Positions 61,893 to 64,000 of a stretch of 64,000 nt of DNA are shown piece after piece. The notes below the pieces were generated by a model. It saw only the letters and a program-made list of their open reading frames with translations. It was not told the DNA's origin and did not search any database. Made by a program: the position numbers and the translations under genes. The DNA lies in NCBI GenBank assembly GCA_027923505.1, contig BROI01000013.1, positions 858,796 to 922,795 on the forward strand, written 5' to 3'. The stretch's first letter is position 1. Each line of letters starts with the position of its first letter. This DNA is from Mayamaea pseudoterrestris. Taxonomy: Eukaryota; Bacillariophyta; Bacillariophyceae; Sellaphorales; Sellaphoraceae.

Positions 61893-63871
61893 TCACAAGG
61901 CAGCCGGCTCTAGTAATGGCTTGTTTCCTTGCATTGAACCGAGTTGCCATCGCAAAGCATTAGACAGTCTTGCCAATGGCGTCATAGTGACAACTTGCAA
62001 TTTCGGTGCATGATGTGGAACATAATCAACCTCAATGCCGCCTTCATCACTAATTGATGCTTCAGCAGCTGCTTCGCTCTCATCGGTGCTTGATCCTTGT
62101 CCATCGGCACGCAGTAGTCGATCGCTCTTGGCTTGCTCTGCCAGCTTCAGCCCCTCCTGCGCCATGGCGCACCATGCCTGGGAAACTTCCACAAGTGTGC
62201 TAAACGCTTGGCGTTTTATTTGATACTCGAACGGGCAAGATTGCACAAACACAACGTCGCAGCTTGCCTTGACGACGCAAGTGTATCGCTGCTGTGATGG
62301 TTGATTGTCGCCAACAAGTACATCATTCGGCAAGCAGGTAGGTTCAGACTCTTCCTTTTCGGCTCGTACAAGCCATCGCTCCACGACGCAGAATCGGTCA
62401 TTGAACGGAATATCGGCAAAAGTGGTTTTCGATTCGAGGATTGCTAACCGCTTGGAGAGGACGATATACCGCTGCGTCTTGGTTGTCGACGCGAATGGAG
62501 GCCCTAGCAACGAATGCGTCTTGGCCTTGAATGATATCGATCGTTCCTGCATGAATTCAATGGCTATTCTGTAGTTGTGATTATGTCTTTGCCGATCAAC
62601 TGTCGCGCTTGCCGGATGCAGCGAGGTGCACGCAACTGCCATGACATCGTTTGAAGCAACATTCTTCCATGGTCCGTAGCAAATGTCCACATCGCCTCGC
62701 TTCCGTTGACAGTCGATAAAGTTGTATGGCGCATCATACGCGTAAAAGACGCTGAAAACTCAATGACGTTAAGTCCGACGAAACGTTCGCCCGCCTCGTT
62801 GCAAATCAAGTTGGTACCAAGCGGAGGATAATACATGTTGATCCAGTCCTCGTCTGAGATCTCCAATTGAGCGTTATGGTGATGAGATTGATTCAGTGGT
62901 GACGCGAGGATGTCATCTATCCCTTCCAAGTCATCTCTCTCAACAGAGTCAATAGCATTGTATGCCGCCTCGTCGCGATCTTCCTCCTCCATGGGCAAGC
63001 CTTTATCATTCACGTCCAGCGCACTATCATGAGCATGCCCGCATAGCCACCGAATTGCCCTTGGTTTCTTCGCGTCCTCACTGCCTTTGGCAGCTGTCGC
63101 GTCGTCGTCATCGTCCTTCGGATAGTAGTACTTGTAACCTGCTCCAGCCGCCTGCGCCGTGAGCGCACCCACGAGAAAGAGCCATGGATGCGTCACGGCT
63201 GTCATGACTGCCAATATGGCAACGCCAACGTTCGGCGCCGTGACATGCGACTGTAGCGTTCTTGTCCAATGGACTTTTTGAAAGTCGGAAGGTGAAAAGT
63301 AGGGAATGACTGAATCCGAGTCAGAGTCGCTGTCACGTGAATTGTTTCGCCTTTTACGTCTATTGCTGTTCAAAAGTGAGCTGAGTGATGCTAGTCGGTA
63401 ATGATTGTCGTCGTCATCCTGCGGGCCGAGCCAGTCCGTGACGCAAGTTGTAGTGCTTCGCGAGGCAAGCTGCCGATTGTGGTGGTCGATCTTTGCAACT
63501 GCTGACTTTGTAGCGTTGCAAGGTGACAGTGAATTGACAATTTGCTTCCCCTGCGGCTCATCCGATGTCTTCTTTTCTTCAAGCGAGGATACTTCGCTTT
63601 CATTAAACGACTTGTCGAGATATTGTTGCGGCTGTTTCGCATTGCAGCAGCTGTCGTTGCAGTAGTCAGCACTGGCACTACTTTGATTGGGTAGATCAAA
63701 TTGAACGTAGATAACTGGATCCCGTATAATCGGAGCCGTTTGATGACGAAAGGGACGGCCTTTTTTACGATGCTCCGATGGAGGCGAGGATGCCAATTCA
63801 AGTTCGACGGCGTTGCTTGTTTCGTCTGCCGTTTCAGACGGAGTTGTTCTACAGTTCATCGGCATTACCAT
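61893..63871 (-). pseudogene. VASt-domain (START-like lipid transfer) protein with one frameshift
   Basis: The first frame (start 63871) encodes about 370 residues: Ser/Asp-rich disordered sequence, a hydrophobic segment (VGVAILAVMTAVTHPWLFLV) that may insert in or contact a membrane, a second acidic region, then FVGLNVIEF. At 62755-62758 a run of four A (T on the coding strand) seems one base short; the next frame continues with SVFYAYDAPYNF, RKRGDVDICYGPWKN, TTKTQRYIVL, FADIPFNDRFCVVERW and an amphipathic helix end (TLVEVSQAWCAMAQEG). That order (aromatic start, GD-x-D-I-x-x-GPW, VPYND-like) is the VASt domain of GRAM/Aster-Lam sterol transporters. No GRAM domain was recognised. With only one homopolymer indel over about 660 codons, this may be a functional gene with a sequencing error. 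A likely role is lipid transfer at membrane contacts. Confidence 0.6.
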
Positions 63872-64000
63872 GGCTGTAATGCTGAATCAGCTTTTGCTAA
63901 TTGCAAGAACGACTTGGCCAAAATTTTCTTTACTTTATGCAATCTGCTACCGATAGTCTCAATATAGTCTCAATCTACTAAACGACGCTCGGATCCTTCT
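63872..64000. other. Upstream flank of the VASt gene
   Basis: 129 bp to the window edge; presumably promoter or leader of the minus-strand gene. Nothing specific was seen. Confidence 0.3.

Noticed and set aside
1-64000. tRNA, rRNA or other structured RNA genes
   Set aside because: None was recognised by eye on either strand; a tRNAscan or Infernal run would be decisive.

Overview
This looks like nuclear DNA of a diatom, probably a pennate species with a repeat-rich genome (the species is an inference). The main evidence is the phosphoglycerate kinase near the right end: its N-terminus is a signal peptide ending in a VSA/FAPV cleavage motif, the ASAFAP type that targets proteins to the complex plastid of diatoms. 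Four short GT-AG introns of about 80-111 bp, a membrane cyclase of the diatom multicopy type, helicase-associated-domain remnants and Copia and LINE retroelements fit this.

Layout. 1-4.8 kb: part of a Copia polyprotein and a solo retrotransposon gag, both on the minus strand. 5.4-8.4 kb: two ordinary genes, a family 14 glycosyltransferase and an Nup35/Nup53-type nucleoporin. 8.7-15.9 kb: a gene graveyard with a membrane-anchored nucleotidyl cyclase (open for two thirds of its length, then broken), a helicase-associated-domain relic and a SAR1 GTPase relic that still carries an intron. 16.1-23.16 kb: an AAGC-rich minisatellite followed directly by an intact 1932-codon LINE. 23.2-35.6 kb: about 69 tandem copies of a 181-bp satellite (sat1). 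35.6-46.6 kb: a full-length but damaged Copia element on the minus strand with LTRs, polypurine tract, pol, a very long gag and an extra upstream ORF. 46.6-52.8 kb: about 37 copies of a 169-bp satellite (sat2). 52.8-53.9 kb: about six copies of a 183-bp satellite (sat3), followed by inverted, decayed sat2 monomers. 54.6-64 kb: genes again, namely a frameshifted mitochondrial-type ferredoxin, a bZIP transcription factor, a GRWD1/Rrb1-like WD40 protein, plastid PGK and a VASt-domain protein with one frameshift.

The most notable observations are these. The second Copia sits exactly between two unrelated satellite arrays and shows no target-site duplication. It carries two diverged sat1-like units inside pol, and its 3' LTR is a mosaic with sat1. 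It also encodes a 668-aa ORF upstream of gag. The GRWD1-PGK divergent promoter holds a perfect inverted pair of TGACGT/ACGTCA motifs, the form of the diatom CO2/cAMP-responsive elements bound by bZIP factors. Three nucleosome-length satellites lie side by side.

Several genes and retroelement ORFs are broken by single-base indels. These may be true pseudogenization or residual long-read error, and the sequence alone cannot separate the two. Intron positions were inferred from splice motifs and reading-frame continuity. Family calls are by eye, without database search.
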